Source: Paenimyroides viscosum (GTDB lineage: Bacteria > Bacteroidota > Bacteroidia > Flavobacteriales > Flavobacteriaceae). From it: a stretch of DNA of 64,000 nucleotides. This document shows, piece by piece, positions 8,151 through 16,817 of the stretch. The DNA lies in assembly GCF_003858535.1 (NCBI RefSeq), contig NZ_RQTJ01000015.1, positions 1-64,000 on the forward strand, given 5' to 3'. Numbering within the stretch: position 1 is the stretch's first letter; every line of letters starts with the position of its first letter. The notes beneath the pieces are model-generated. The model was not told the origin of the DNA, did not search any database, and worked only from the letters and a program-made list of their open reading frames with translations. Both the position numbers and the translations under genes were made by a program.

Positions 8151-8395
8151 TTAGTGCTAGTTACATCAACAATATTTTTGTAGGCACTTGGACTGATTAT
8201 CAAACCAAAGAAGCAAAAATTTGTAAATGGGCAGATTTCCGCGTGCCCGATGTTTCTGCCGATTTTGATTTAGGTGCAGGTGAAGTCAGTCCCAATGAAA
8301 AGTACAACAATAAAGGTTGGGAAACCTATAACAATGCATACTTACGAAAAAACAAATCTGCATTAGCTGCCGAAGAAGCTTTTTGGTGGGAATAA
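8114..8395 (+). pseudogene. C-terminal remnant of an unrecognised protein
   Basis: The plus-strand frame is open for 93 codons before TAA at 8393, reading FFLTGLFSASYINNIFVGTW, then CKWADFRVPDVSADFDLGAG and ending AALAAEE-like with a final AFWWE. It has coding character (conserved-looking Trp, Gly and Asp spacing) but no start codon. Its 5' end overlaps the opposite remnant at a nine-T run (8131-8139). The two pieces look like convergent gene tails joined by a deletion. The parent family was not recognised. Confidence 0.45.
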
Positions 8396-8401
8396 ATTAC
8401 A

Positions 8402-8426
8402 TAAAAAAACACCCTTAAAAGGGTGT
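8402..8426 (-). terminator. Terminator of the 8432-9295 lipoprotein gene
   Basis: ACACCC and GGGTGT flank a TTAAAA loop. On the minus strand the stem is followed by a T-run, as needed for the lipoprotein gene. Confidence 0.75.
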
Positions 8427-8431
8427 AAATG

Positions 8432-9295
8432 TTATTCTTTTTCTTGAGCGTAAAGTTCATAAAATTTTTGAAACTCATTAAAACGAAGCGTTGATAAAAG
8501 TGCTATTTTGTTTTTTTCTGTAATCCAAATACATTCAATATCATCTAATTCATCAATTTTATCCACAAAAGAATCATTAAATATTTTTACTAAATCGTCT
8601 TGTTTTGTATAAGTTGGTTCACCATATAATTTTACCATGGCATTGTAAAGAACATCTCTTCCTTTTTCAAACTCTTGTTGTGTATAAGGCCAAGATTTAT
8701 ATTTCCAAGAGTAAGATGCTCCTGCAACTTTTTTTCTATTAACTACGCTGCCAGCATATTTAGAGCTTACATTTAATACAAAATTATTGATAGAATTTGT
8801 GTAGCTATTACTTTTGGTTTGTGGGTCGCTCCAATCTATATTAAAAAAATCATTTGGATTAGTAACACCAAAGGTAACTGCATCTAATGTTTTTTTTGTT
8901 CCGTTTTTATATCCTATTAATTTAGCTTCGTGCGCACCAATACTTATAAAAGTGTGGTACCAGTTTTCAACTTGATATTCTGCAGGATTGCCAATAGGAT
9001 CATTAGGATCTTCATAGCCAATTCTAAAAACACGAAATTCTTCTTCTATGCCCGAGACCGAAAATGTAATAGAATCATACAAATCTCTTTTAGCTAAACC
9101 ATCTGTCTTTACAGTGTAATAAAACTGAACTGTTTCTAATGAAGTTACATTTACCTTTGAAGGGTATAATTTATCTACATTTGTATCATTCTCTTCTATT
9201 ATTTCTTCATTATGTATGTCAGTTTCAGAAGAATCTTCGCAAGATGCAAATAAAAATGTAAAGGCAAACAAACCTGTTAAAAAAATGTTTTTCAT
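8432..9295 (-). CDS. Putative lipoprotein of unknown function
   Basis: The 287-aa product starts at the ATG at 9295 because the next residues form a clean lipoprotein signal (KNIFLTGLFAFTFLFASC, lipobox FASC with Cys19). The frame is open for nine more codons upstream, but those would spoil the signal peptide. After an acidic linker (SSETDIHNEE...) comes a beta-rich domain of about 120 residues with an Ig-like look, then a helical region ending ITEKNKIALLSTLRFNEFQK. No family was recognised. It lies 38 bp downstream of sbcC on the same strand but has its own terminator, and a role linked to SbcCD is not implied. Confidence 0.75.
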   Translation of the reverse strand: MKNIFLTGLFAFTFLFASCEDSSETDIHNEEIIEENDTNVDKLYPSKVNVTSLETVQFYYTVKTDGLAKRDLYDSITFSVSGIEEEFRVFRIGYEDPNDPIGNPAEYQVENWYHTFISIGAHEAKLIGYKNGTKKTLDAVTFGVTNPNDFFNIDWSDPQTKSNSYTNSINNFVLNVSSKYAGSVVNRKKVAGASYSWKYKSWPYTQQEFEKGRDVLYNAMVKLYGEPTYTKQDDLVKIFNDSFVDKIDELDDIECIWITEKNKIALLSTLRFNEFQKFYELYAQEKE

Positions 9296-9333
9296 AATTA
9301 AATGTTTCTTACAAATATACAATAAACATGAAT

Positions 9334-12300
9334 CTAAACAAACTGAATTAAACTTCCGTCTTCATCGGTTTTAGTGATCTGTAAAGCAACGGGAATGCGC
9401 TCTTTTAGTTCTTCCACATGCGAAATAATTCCTACAATACGGTTTTCTTTATGCAAATTGTTAAGGGTTTCAAACACAATATTAACCGATTCGGTATCTT
9501 GCGTTCCAAAACCTTCATCGATAACGAAAAAGTTCTTATTTGCTAAAGAATTTGCCTGCACACTTTCTGCCAACGCCAACGCCAAACTCAATGAAACCTG
9601 AAACGATTGCCCACCCGAAAGCGTTTTCACACTGCGCGTTCTGCCTTCGTTTAAATAATCAATCACTTCAAATTCGTTTGCATCGTTAACCTGTAAACTC
9701 AGTTGGCTTCGCGTCATTTTTCGGAAACGCACATTAGCATTTTCGCACAATTGTTTAAGATAGATCGATGATACATATTGAACAAAACCGGCAGCCTTAA
9801 ACAAGTTGCTCATTGTTTTTAAATTTTCTGCTCGTTTTTTAAGTTGATCTAATGCTGTTAAAAGTTCTTTTTTCTCACTGAAAGCTTTTGTTAATCGATT
9901 AATTTCTGCGTTGGTTTTGGTAACATTTTCGGTTGCGATTTTTAAATCGATTTCGGCAGTTTCAAAATCTTTTTCGTGTTGCAAATAATCATTTTCATTG
10001 AAAATTTCGTTTTTTAACTTCGCTTCTAAGTTTTGGATTTCATTGCTCAATGTTTTGTAAGCAACCGTAAATTCTTCAATTTCATTTCGAACAAATTCCA
10101 CATTCAGATTTAAATGAAGTATTTCGACAACTTTTTCTTTGTTTTCGATATTTTGATTGATCAGATTTTTGTTGAATAAATCGTTTAATTCTTCCAGATT
10201 TTTATTAAGATCGAACAATTGTTTTTCAGTTGATAAAATTGAAGCTTTTTGAACCTGAATTTGTGTGTTTAACTGATTAAACTGCTGATTATATTGGTTA
10301 AAATCGGCTTCCGTTTTTTGATTGAATCCTTTTAAATCTTTTAATTTTTGTTTAATTTCTGCTACAGAAAACATACTAAAATCGGCATAAACAAGCGTTT
10401 TTAAATTGCTTAAATTCTGATTGATCTGCGCTTGCTTTTCCGCTTCATCTAACTTAAATTTCTCTAACGCTTTTTTATATTTTTCTGCTGTTTCCTGCTG
10501 ATTTTCTAAGTTTAATCTTTGTTCAGAAATGAATTTGTTTTTACTTTCAATTTGCTTTGTTAAATCAAACGATGCTTGTTTCTTATGTTGAAAATCATCA
10601 AAATTATCTGCGTTAAAATCTGTCCAAATAAAGCCGATATTGTGTTGAACTATTTGACTTTTCAAATCTTCAAAATGATTGTTTTCCTTTAAAAATTGAT
10701 CTTCAAGAATGCTTAACTTCTGAATTTTTTGTCGAATTTTATTAGCAAATTCAGCAGAATTATTCTGCTTTTGTTCGATTAAATTTATTTCGATTTCAAT
10801 TTCGTTTAAATTGGAAGCAACATCATTCAACGTTAAAATTTCAGGATGTTCTAACGATCCACAAAGCGGACAAGCCTCGCCGTTGTGCAAGTTGTGTGTA
10901 AAATGTGTCAGTTCTTGCTGTACCTGAAACGATTGCAGTTTTGTATTTAATTCCTTCTTTTGTTGCGAAAATGTATCGTTTAAAGCTTTTACATCATTTT
11001 CAAAAGTTGAAACATCAATTTTATCACTGATTAATTCGTTTTTAATTAATTGAATATCACTTTTTAACTGATTACTTTTTTCTGCTTGCAGATTCAACTC
11101 TTTTGCTAAATGTTGTTTTTTGTTAAACCAATCGCCAACATTGATTAAAACAGTAGTTTCAATCTGGTTTTTAGTAAAGTCGTTTATTTCTTTTTCAGTT
11201 TCTTTTATGGTTTGATGAAGTTGATTAACAATTTGCGCTATTTCATGAACTTTAGCTTCGCCGTTAGAAGTTCGTTTTTTCAACTCCACAACATCAATAG
11301 TAAACTGAAGTATTTCAGCAATAAAACCTAAATCATTTTCCTGTAAACGCTTGTTTGGCATATCATCAACATAGGGTTTTAGTTCGTTGATGGCAGTTTC
11401 AATTTTAAGCAATTCTGCTTGTGAATGTTGTAAAAATGTTTGGTCTTTTACTAATTGATCGGTTTTTTCTTGAAGGTCACGCTCGGTTTTTTTACTATCA
11501 ATCAACAACTGATTAAACGTTTTGTAAACACGCTCGTAAATTTCTAAATCCGATTTTTTTTGATCGATTATTGGTTTTTGATTGTTGAATGCTTCAAACA
11601 GATTTTGCTTGTTTTGCAACAATTCAAAATCGGTTTTTATACTTTTTAAATGCTGTAATTTATCGTTTATAGCTTTAAATACCGCTTGTTTTTCGGTTTG
11701 AATTTCAGTTTCAGCAGTAAGTTTCTCATTTAAAATGGAAATATTTACTTCGGAAACTTCATCGTAACCCGATAATTTTCCTTCTAACTGATTTAATTCG
11801 GTAAGATTTTTACTGTTTAAAACCGAAACTTTATCAGACAGATCAAAACGATGCAACTTAAAAATCTCTTTCATCATCGTTGTTCTTTCCGTAGGTTTCA
11901 ATTCAATAAATTCTTTAAATCTACCTTGCGGAATAATGATGGTTCGTTTAAAATTATCGTAACTTAAACCAATAACTTTTTGTGTATTACTGTGGTCTAG
12001 CGGAATCCAATCGTCATTTATCTTTTCGTACAAAACAACAGTTGCTGTTTTAATATCATCAAAACGTTTAGAATTTCGTTTAAATTCACGAGTAATACGA
12101 AATATCTTGTCTTCGTAATTATAAAAATCAAAACAAATATAAGCTCTGTCCGATTTTAAATTCATCATGTTGTATCCCCGTTTATCAAGCTTGTTTAAAC
12201 GCTCTGTTTCGCTATACAACGCAAAGGTAATGGCTTCTAGAATTGAAGATTTCCCCGAACCAACCGATCCAAAAATACCGAACAAACCTGCATTTATCAG

Positions 12301-12372
12301 GTTTTCAAAATCAATAGTTTGCCTTTTTTGATAAGAATACAAACCTTCTATTGTAAGTTTAATTGGTATCAT
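9334..12372 (-). CDS. sbcC: Nuclease SbcCD subunit C (Rad50-like ATPase)
   Basis: SbcC is the SMC-like ATPase partner of the SbcD nuclease; the complex cleaves DNA hairpins and blocked ends. The 1012-aa protein has Walker A GIFGSVGSGKSS near residues 32-43, long coiled coils on either side of a zinc hook CPLCG near residue 498, the ABC signature TLSGGQSF near 914 and Walker B FFVIDEGFGTQD near 950. The length is usual for bacterial SbcC. It follows sbcD after a 56-bp gap on the same strand, and the two surely work together. Complete, with no sign of disruption. Confidence 0.96.
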   Translation of the reverse strand: MIPIKLTIEGLYSYQKRQTIDFENLINAGLFGIFGSVGSGKSSILEAITFALYSETERLNKLDKRGYNMMNLKSDRAYICFDFYNYEDKIFRITREFKRNSKRFDDIKTATVVLYEKINDDWIPLDHSNTQKVIGLSYDNFKRTIIIPQGRFKEFIELKPTERTTMMKEIFKLHRFDLSDKVSVLNSKNLTELNQLEGKLSGYDEVSEVNISILNEKLTAETEIQTEKQAVFKAINDKLQHLKSIKTDFELLQNKQNLFEAFNNQKPIIDQKKSDLEIYERVYKTFNQLLIDSKKTERDLQEKTDQLVKDQTFLQHSQAELLKIETAINELKPYVDDMPNKRLQENDLGFIAEILQFTIDVVELKKRTSNGEAKVHEIAQIVNQLHQTIKETEKEINDFTKNQIETTVLINVGDWFNKKQHLAKELNLQAEKSNQLKSDIQLIKNELISDKIDVSTFENDVKALNDTFSQQKKELNTKLQSFQVQQELTHFTHNLHNGEACPLCGSLEHPEILTLNDVASNLNEIEIEINLIEQKQNNSAEFANKIRQKIQKLSILEDQFLKENNHFEDLKSQIVQHNIGFIWTDFNADNFDDFQHKKQASFDLTKQIESKNKFISEQRLNLENQQETAEKYKKALEKFKLDEAEKQAQINQNLSNLKTLVYADFSMFSVAEIKQKLKDLKGFNQKTEADFNQYNQQFNQLNTQIQVQKASILSTEKQLFDLNKNLEELNDLFNKNLINQNIENKEKVVEILHLNLNVEFVRNEIEEFTVAYKTLSNEIQNLEAKLKNEIFNENDYLQHEKDFETAEIDLKIATENVTKTNAEINRLTKAFSEKKELLTALDQLKKRAENLKTMSNLFKAAGFVQYVSSIYLKQLCENANVRFRKMTRSQLSLQVNDANEFEVIDYLNEGRTRSVKTLSGGQSFQVSLSLALALAESVQANSLANKNFFVIDEGFGTQDTESVNIVFETLNNLHKENRIVGIISHVEELKERIPVALQITKTDEDGSLIQFV

Positions 12373-12428
12373 AAATTAGTTGTGTAAGCGATTGAACAAA
12401 GATTAAAGATGATAGAATAAAGACACTT

Positions 12429-13643
12429 TTATTTTTCTTGATTATTTAAAACTTCGTTAAACAAATCCATTAATTCATCATTTGGTTGCTGTTGTGCGTT
12501 TTTAGACTTGAAATAATCTTTAAACAAATCTTTAATATCCTGATTTAGGTTTATTTCTTTTGCTGAAATTTCATTTGACCCACTATTTTTCACCTTCGGA
12601 ATTAAATGAACAATGCCCGAATGTGCCTGAAAAATGGCTTTTCGTTCCTCGGTTGTTAAAAAAGTATCGGTTTCCATCGTTAGTTCTACCAACGTATCCG
12701 GATTTATCAATAACCAGTTTATAGCATCATTAACCAGTTGAAAGGTTCTACGAACCAAGGCTTTTCCTTTTGTCAGATTTATTTTCGTAAGATTTACATC
12801 TTGATTTGGCTGCGCATTTATGATAGATACATATTTGGTTTGACCAGCTTCGCTAAAACTGTAGCACAATGGTGAAGAAGAATATACAACGGGTTTTTCG
12901 GCTGTACCAATGTTGTTAAACGCGTGCAAATGACCAAGCGCAGTGTATTGAATTTGCGGCGGAATACAATCGGAATAAACCATATCTGCATTGCCAACTT
13001 TAATGGGTTTTTCTCCATCGGGTTCTTCTAAAAGTGATGCTCCACGTTTGTTCATGTATAAATGCGAAAGTAGTAGATTTACACCTTTGTCATCACAAAA
13101 CTCATCGGCAAGTTTAGTCCATTGATCTTTTAAAACACTGTTTAACTGCTCTTCTTTTTCTTCGCCAAAATACTGTTTTAAACGAATTTCGTTTGCATAA
13201 GCTGTATGAATGATTCGGATTGGAAAATCAATATTTTTTATATTTATTTCAATAAAACCTTCGGTAGATTGTGCGATTTTAAAATGATCCAATTCAAACA
13301 GATTTACCTTTTCGTTTGGATAACCAATCAGCACAATTCCGCATTCACGCGCCAAAGGATCGGGCGCATTGATACGATCGGGCGAATCGTGATTCCCAGC
13401 GATAGCAATTACAGGTCGTTTTGCTTTGTTTGTAAGTCGCTTTAAAGTTTTGTAGAACAAATCAACCGCTTCAACCGCCGGATTAAAAGCATCGAACAAA
13501 TCACCAGCAACCAAAATCAAATCTACCTTTTCACGATCGGCAATTTCCACGATTTCATTCATAACATCGATCTGTTCGTCAAATCGACTAAAACCATCTA
13601 AACGTTTTCCTAAATGCCAATCGGCTGTATGCAGAATTTTCAT
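12429..13643 (-). CDS. sbcD: Nuclease SbcCD subunit D (Mre11-like)
   Basis: SbcD is the Mn-dependent exo/endonuclease subunit of SbcCD. The 404-aa protein has all the calcineurin-like phosphoesterase motifs: HTADWHLGK at residues 5-13, LVAGDLFDAFNP, the GNHDSPDR motif, then LLSHLYM and ALGHLHAF. A C-terminal capping domain follows. Its ATG lies one base after the stop of a 52-codon gene (TAACATG), implying translational coupling to it, and sbcC lies 56 bp downstream. Confidence 0.96.
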   Translation of the reverse strand: MKILHTADWHLGKRLDGFSRFDEQIDVMNEIVEIADREKVDLILVAGDLFDAFNPAVEAVDLFYKTLKRLTNKAKRPVIAIAGNHDSPDRINAPDPLARECGIVLIGYPNEKVNLFELDHFKIAQSTEGFIEINIKNIDFPIRIIHTAYANEIRLKQYFGEEKEEQLNSVLKDQWTKLADEFCDDKGVNLLLSHLYMNKRGASLLEEPDGEKPIKVGNADMVYSDCIPPQIQYTALGHLHAFNNIGTAEKPVVYSSSPLCYSFSEAGQTKYVSIINAQPNQDVNLTKINLTKGKALVRRTFQLVNDAINWLLINPDTLVELTMETDTFLTTEERKAIFQAHSGIVHLIPKVKNSGSNEISAKEINLNQDIKDLFKDYFKSKNAQQQPNDELMDLFNEVLNNQEK

Positions 13644-13644
13644 G

Positions 13645-13803
13645 TTACTCTTCTTGTAAATCTTCGTTGTTTTGCTGGTTGAATTGTTGCTGAATCTGCT
13701 TTAATTTTTCTTTTCGAAGCGCATCGGCATTGCTTGCTTTATTCTTTTTTTGATCGACCTTTTTCTTGTGTGCCAATCGGTTGGTTTCGTTTCTTCTTCC
13801 CAT
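13645..13803 (-). CDS. Small basic protein encoded upstream of sbcD
   Basis: A 52-codon ORF starts at ATG 13803 and ends at TAA 13645. It reads MGRRNETNRLAHKKKVDQKK, then a Gln/Asn-rich helix (LKQIQQQFNQQNNEDL). The stop lies one base before the sbcD start and the ORF begins 26 bp after the YchJ-like gene, leaving almost no non-coding DNA. Tight coupling and the Lys-rich, coiled-coil-like composition make it a likely real gene. No family was recognised; a nucleic-acid or protein-contact role is inference. Confidence 0.65.
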   Translation of the reverse strand: MGRRNETNRLAHKKKVDQKKNKASNADALRKEKLKQIQQQFNQQNNEDLQEE

Positions 13804-13829
13804 ATCAAATATACATTCAGGTTAAGACA

Positions 13830-14213
13830 TTAATTGTCGTTTAGAAATTCGCCCGAAACATAATACCAACGATCATTCATTTTTTGAAACACCGATAATT
13901 CATGATGCAGTTGTTCTTTTTGATTTTGATCGATATAAAAAGCTTTAAATTCCACTTGGTTTACTGTAGGAACATTTACGATTTCCAGTTTAATCCATTG
14001 ATTGATTTCGCCCCATTCCTGTAATTCATCCTTAGTATGAAATTTACGCTTTGCTGGTAAAGTGGTGGTCATTAAATAGTCGCCATTTGGAATGGCGAAT
14101 GCAGAAAAGCGAGAACGCATTAAAGCTTCGGCAGTGGGCGCGTATTTTTCTTTAGTGTGGTAAGGTTTACAACACTCTGTATAAAGTTTGTTGGAACAGC
14201 ACGGACAATTCAT
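13830..14213 (-). CDS. YchJ-like (UPF0225) SEC-C motif protein
   Basis: The 127-aa protein has the two Cys clusters of the YchJ family, CPCCS at residues 3-7 and YTECCKPYH near 11-20, which bind zinc in SEC-C type motifs. The core RSRFSAFAIPNGDYLMTTT and the WYYVSGE strand follow. The function is unknown. The start at 14213 gives the short N-terminus usual in the family (MNCPCCS); a further in-frame ATG six codons upstream at 14231 is the alternative. It appears to head an operon with the 52-aa gene, sbcD and sbcC. Confidence 0.82.
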   Translation of the reverse strand: MNCPCCSNKLYTECCKPYHTKEKYAPTAEALMRSRFSAFAIPNGDYLMTTTLPAKRKFHTKDELQEWGEINQWIKLEIVNVPTVNQVEFKAFYIDQNQKEQLHHELSVFQKMNDRWYYVSGEFLNDN

Positions 14214-14241
14214 AGTATATTGTTTGTTCAAAAATACGCAT

Positions 14242-14270
14242 AAAAAAAGAGGTTAAAAAATAACCTCTTT
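14242..14270 (-). terminator. Terminator of the 14289 gene
   Basis: AGAGGTTA pairs with TAACCTCT. The minus-strand reading is followed by a seven-T run. Confidence 0.8.
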
Positions 14271-14288
14271 GTATAAATAGTAATTAAA

Positions 14289-14711
14289 TTATTCTTCTGC
14301 TTGTAACGCTTCTGGATCGCCATATTTCATTACCAAACCTTCCATTGTAACATTTGCCTCTGCTTGTAGTGCCATTATCTTTTGCTCCAAACTAGGAGCA
14401 TCTATTGGTACAATTTGAGCAATTTCTTTGCTTTCGGCAAATTTTTTATTTGCCTCTTGAATATCAGAAGCTTTGTAACCTTCATCAACTAATTTAGAAA
14501 ATCTACTAACAAAATCAGTTACCATTGCATCAAAATCTTTATTAAAATTTTCAACATTTTCGGTAGTAATTATTGGTAAAATTTGTTGTTTAATTCCTTC
14601 AATTTGTGCTTTAACACCCATGTTAGTTACTAAAGTTTGGGCATCTTTCGTTTGTGCAATTCCTGTTTGTATTGCAAAGAACATTAATGTTCCATAAATA
14701 AACTTTTTCAT
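14289..14711 (-). CDS. Small secreted protein, DUF2059-like paralogue
   Basis: The 140-aa product has a signal peptide (MKKFIYGTLMFFAIQTGIAQ, cleavage after AQ) and an all-helical mature part. It resembles its neighbour at 14820 in size, signal peptide and helical pattern, and both have the look of DUF2059 proteins: repeated short helices and an 'FVSRFSKLVDEGY' motif. The function is unknown. It has its own terminator and lies 108 bp downstream of the neighbour, so it is a separate unit. The paralogy is judged by eye and should be confirmed by alignment. Confidence 0.7.
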   Translation of the reverse strand: MKKFIYGTLMFFAIQTGIAQTKDAQTLVTNMGVKAQIEGIKQQILPIITTENVENFNKDFDAMVTDFVSRFSKLVDEGYKASDIQEANKKFAESKEIAQIVPIDAPSLEQKIMALQAEANVTMEGLVMKYGDPEALQAEE

Positions 14712-14785
14712 GATTTGAATTTAAAATAGAAAACTAAATTACACTTTTTTTAAATTAAACAAACAAAACTTAACATTTTTAAAAC

Positions 14786-14815
14786 AAAAAACGAGGCTTA
14801 TTAAACCTCGTTTTT
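14786..14815 (-). terminator. Terminator of the 14820 gene
   Basis: ACGAGG and CCTCGT flank a short loop. The minus-strand copy ends in a T-run. Confidence 0.75.
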
Positions 14816-14819
14816 ATAA

Positions 14820-15224
14820 TTATTGCATGTATTTCATTAACAATCCTTGAAGTTGCATTCCCCATTCTTCACCCGCTTTCATTTGATCTTTCGTGATTTG
14901 TTTTGCGTTTTTCTGCATCTTTAAACCTACAGGCGAATTATAGAACTCTAACATTTTTTTTATATCATCGTGCGAATAATATTTAATCATAGAATTTGCC
15001 ATACTTTCGTATAAACTTGGTAAGGCAGCCTCGAATTCTTTTTTAAAATCTGCACGTTTTTCTTCTGGCATTTGTTCCATTATTGGTTCTAGTACTGCTG
15101 TGATTCCAGCTGCTGCTCCTGATATTTTAATGGCTTCAATAGCATCCTTTTTAATATCTGCCGACTGTGCCGATACAAACTGTACCGATAACAACATTGT
15201 TGCAGCTATAAATAAATTTTTCAT
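14820..15224 (-). CDS. DUF2059 domain-containing secreted protein
   Basis: The 134-aa protein has a signal peptide ending FVSAQ and a mature helical domain with the DUF2059 pattern: FEAALPSLYESMANSMIKYY, then HDDIKKMLEFYNSPVGLKMQ. The periplasmic function is unknown. Its ATG is 10 nt beyond the aldehyde dehydrogenase stop, so both share an mRNA. A related gene follows at 14289. Confidence 0.85.
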   Translation of the reverse strand: MKNLFIAATMLLSVQFVSAQSADIKKDAIEAIKISGAAAGITAVLEPIMEQMPEEKRADFKKEFEAALPSLYESMANSMIKYYSHDDIKKMLEFYNSPVGLKMQKNAKQITKDQMKAGEEWGMQLQGLLMKYMQ

Positions 15225-15234
15225 GTGCTGTATT

Positions 15235-16755
15235 TTATAAATTAAAGTTTATTCCTTGTGCTAATGGCAATTCGGTACCGTAATTAATGGTATTTGTTTG
15301 TCTGCGCATGTACACTTTCCAAGCATCAGAACCAGATTCACGTCCGCCACCTGTTTCTTTTTCACCACCAAAAGCTCCACCGATTTCTGCACCCGATGTA
15401 CCAATGTTTACGTTTGCAATACCACAGTCAGATCCTGCTTGCGATAAAAACAATTCTGCTTCACGTAAATTATTTGTAAAAATTGCCGATGACAATCCTT
15501 GTGGTACCCCATTTTGCATATCAATAGCTTCTTCAATTGTGCTGTATTTCATTACATATAAAATTGGCGCAAAAGTTTCTTCCTGAACAATTTCGAAATC
15601 ATTTTTAGCTTCAATAATGCATGGTTTTACATAACAACCGCTTTCGTAACCAGCTCCTTCAACCACACCGCCATCAACAACTATTTTACCACCTTCGGTT
15701 TTTGCTTTTTCAATTGCTTTTAAATAATCTTCAACAGCTTTTGTATCAATAAGCGGACCAACGTGATTTGCAGCGTCTAAAGGATCGCCAATTCTCAACT
15801 GTCCGTAAGCATTTTTCAATGTTTCGATTGTTTTGTCGTACACACTTTCATGAACAATTAAACGACGAGTTGATGTACAACGTTGACCGGCAGTTCCTAC
15901 TGCTCCGAAAACGGCACCAACCAATACCATACTTAAATCTGAATGTTCTGATACAATAATGGCGTTATTTCCACCTAACTCTAAAATAGTTTTACCAAAA
16001 CGTTCTGCAACTGTTTTTGATACGTGACGACCAATACGTGTTGATCCTGTAAAAGAAACCAACGGTACGCGCTTGTCGTTATTCATTAAATCGCCCGAAG
16101 CATTTCCTGTAACTAAACAGCTAACTCCTTCTGGTACATTATTTTTTTCGAATACTTTTGAAATGATATTCTGACATGCAATAGCACATAATGGTGTTTT
16201 AGAACTTGGTTTCCAAACACAAACATCGCCACAAACCCAAGCCAAAGCTGCATTCCAAGCCCAAACAGCAACCGGGAAGTTAAATGCAGAAATAATTCCT
16301 ACAATTCCAAGCGGATGATACTGCTCATACATGCGGTGCATTGGTCGTTCTGAGTGCATTGTTAAACCGTATAACTGGCGAGATAAACCTACTGCAAAGT
16401 CACAGATATCGATCATTTCCTGAACTTCACCTAAGCCTTCTTGTAAGCTTTTACCCATTTCGTACGAAACCAATTTACCTAAAGCGTCTTTGTTTTCGCG
16501 TAATGCATCACCAACCTGACGTACAATTTCGCCACGTTTTGGTGCAGGAACCAATCTCCATTCTTTAAAAGCTTTTTCGGCAGTGCTCATTACTTTTTCG
16601 TAATCACTGTTTGATGATGTTTGAACCGTGCCGATTAACGAGCCGTTTACAGGTGTGTATGATGAAATTTCTGATCCGTTTGCAAACCACTGTGTTCCTG
16701 TTGATGAACCCAGGTTTGTGCTGTTTAAGCCTAATTGCGATAAAATTGTTTTCAT
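15235..16755 (-). CDS. Aldehyde dehydrogenase, antiquitin (ALDH7) type
   Basis: This NAD(P)+-dependent enzyme oxidises an aldehyde to an acid; antiquitin-type enzymes act on aminoadipate semialdehyde or its cyclic form. The ATG at 16755 gives 506 aa, the family length; 35 extra codons lie upstream but are not conserved-looking. Catalytic Cys is in GQRCTSTRR near residue 291 and the general-base Glu in LELGGN near 256. The cofactor region IISAFNFPVAVWAWNAALAW and the segment MHSERPMHRMYEQYHPLG fit ALDH7. It follows the 3-hydroxyanthranilate dioxygenase gene by 62 bp. The neighbour might suggest 2-aminomuconate semialdehyde as substrate, but the sequence resembles antiquitin more than ALDH8-type enzymes. 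Confidence 0.85.
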   Translation of the reverse strand: MKTILSQLGLNSTNLGSSTGTQWFANGSEISSYTPVNGSLIGTVQTSSNSDYEKVMSTAEKAFKEWRLVPAPKRGEIVRQVGDALRENKDALGKLVSYEMGKSLQEGLGEVQEMIDICDFAVGLSRQLYGLTMHSERPMHRMYEQYHPLGIVGIISAFNFPVAVWAWNAALAWVCGDVCVWKPSSKTPLCAIACQNIISKVFEKNNVPEGVSCLVTGNASGDLMNNDKRVPLVSFTGSTRIGRHVSKTVAERFGKTILELGGNNAIIVSEHSDLSMVLVGAVFGAVGTAGQRCTSTRRLIVHESVYDKTIETLKNAYGQLRIGDPLDAANHVGPLIDTKAVEDYLKAIEKAKTEGGKIVVDGGVVEGAGYESGCYVKPCIIEAKNDFEIVQEETFAPILYVMKYSTIEEAIDMQNGVPQGLSSAIFTNNLREAELFLSQAGSDCGIANVNIGTSGAEIGGAFGGEKETGGGRESGSDAWKVYMRRQTNTINYGTELPLAQGINFNL

Positions 16756-16817
16756 TGCTTTTTTATGATAATATTCTGTTTTTATATAGTTTTTGTAAGA
16801 TACTAAAATTATGTGGA

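Noticed and set aside
8114..8395. Plus-strand frame as an intact lipoprotein with FFLTGLF signal
   Set aside because: There is no start codon after the upstream stop at 8111, and the resemblance to the signal of the 8432 lipoprotein is confined to a few hydrophobic residues.
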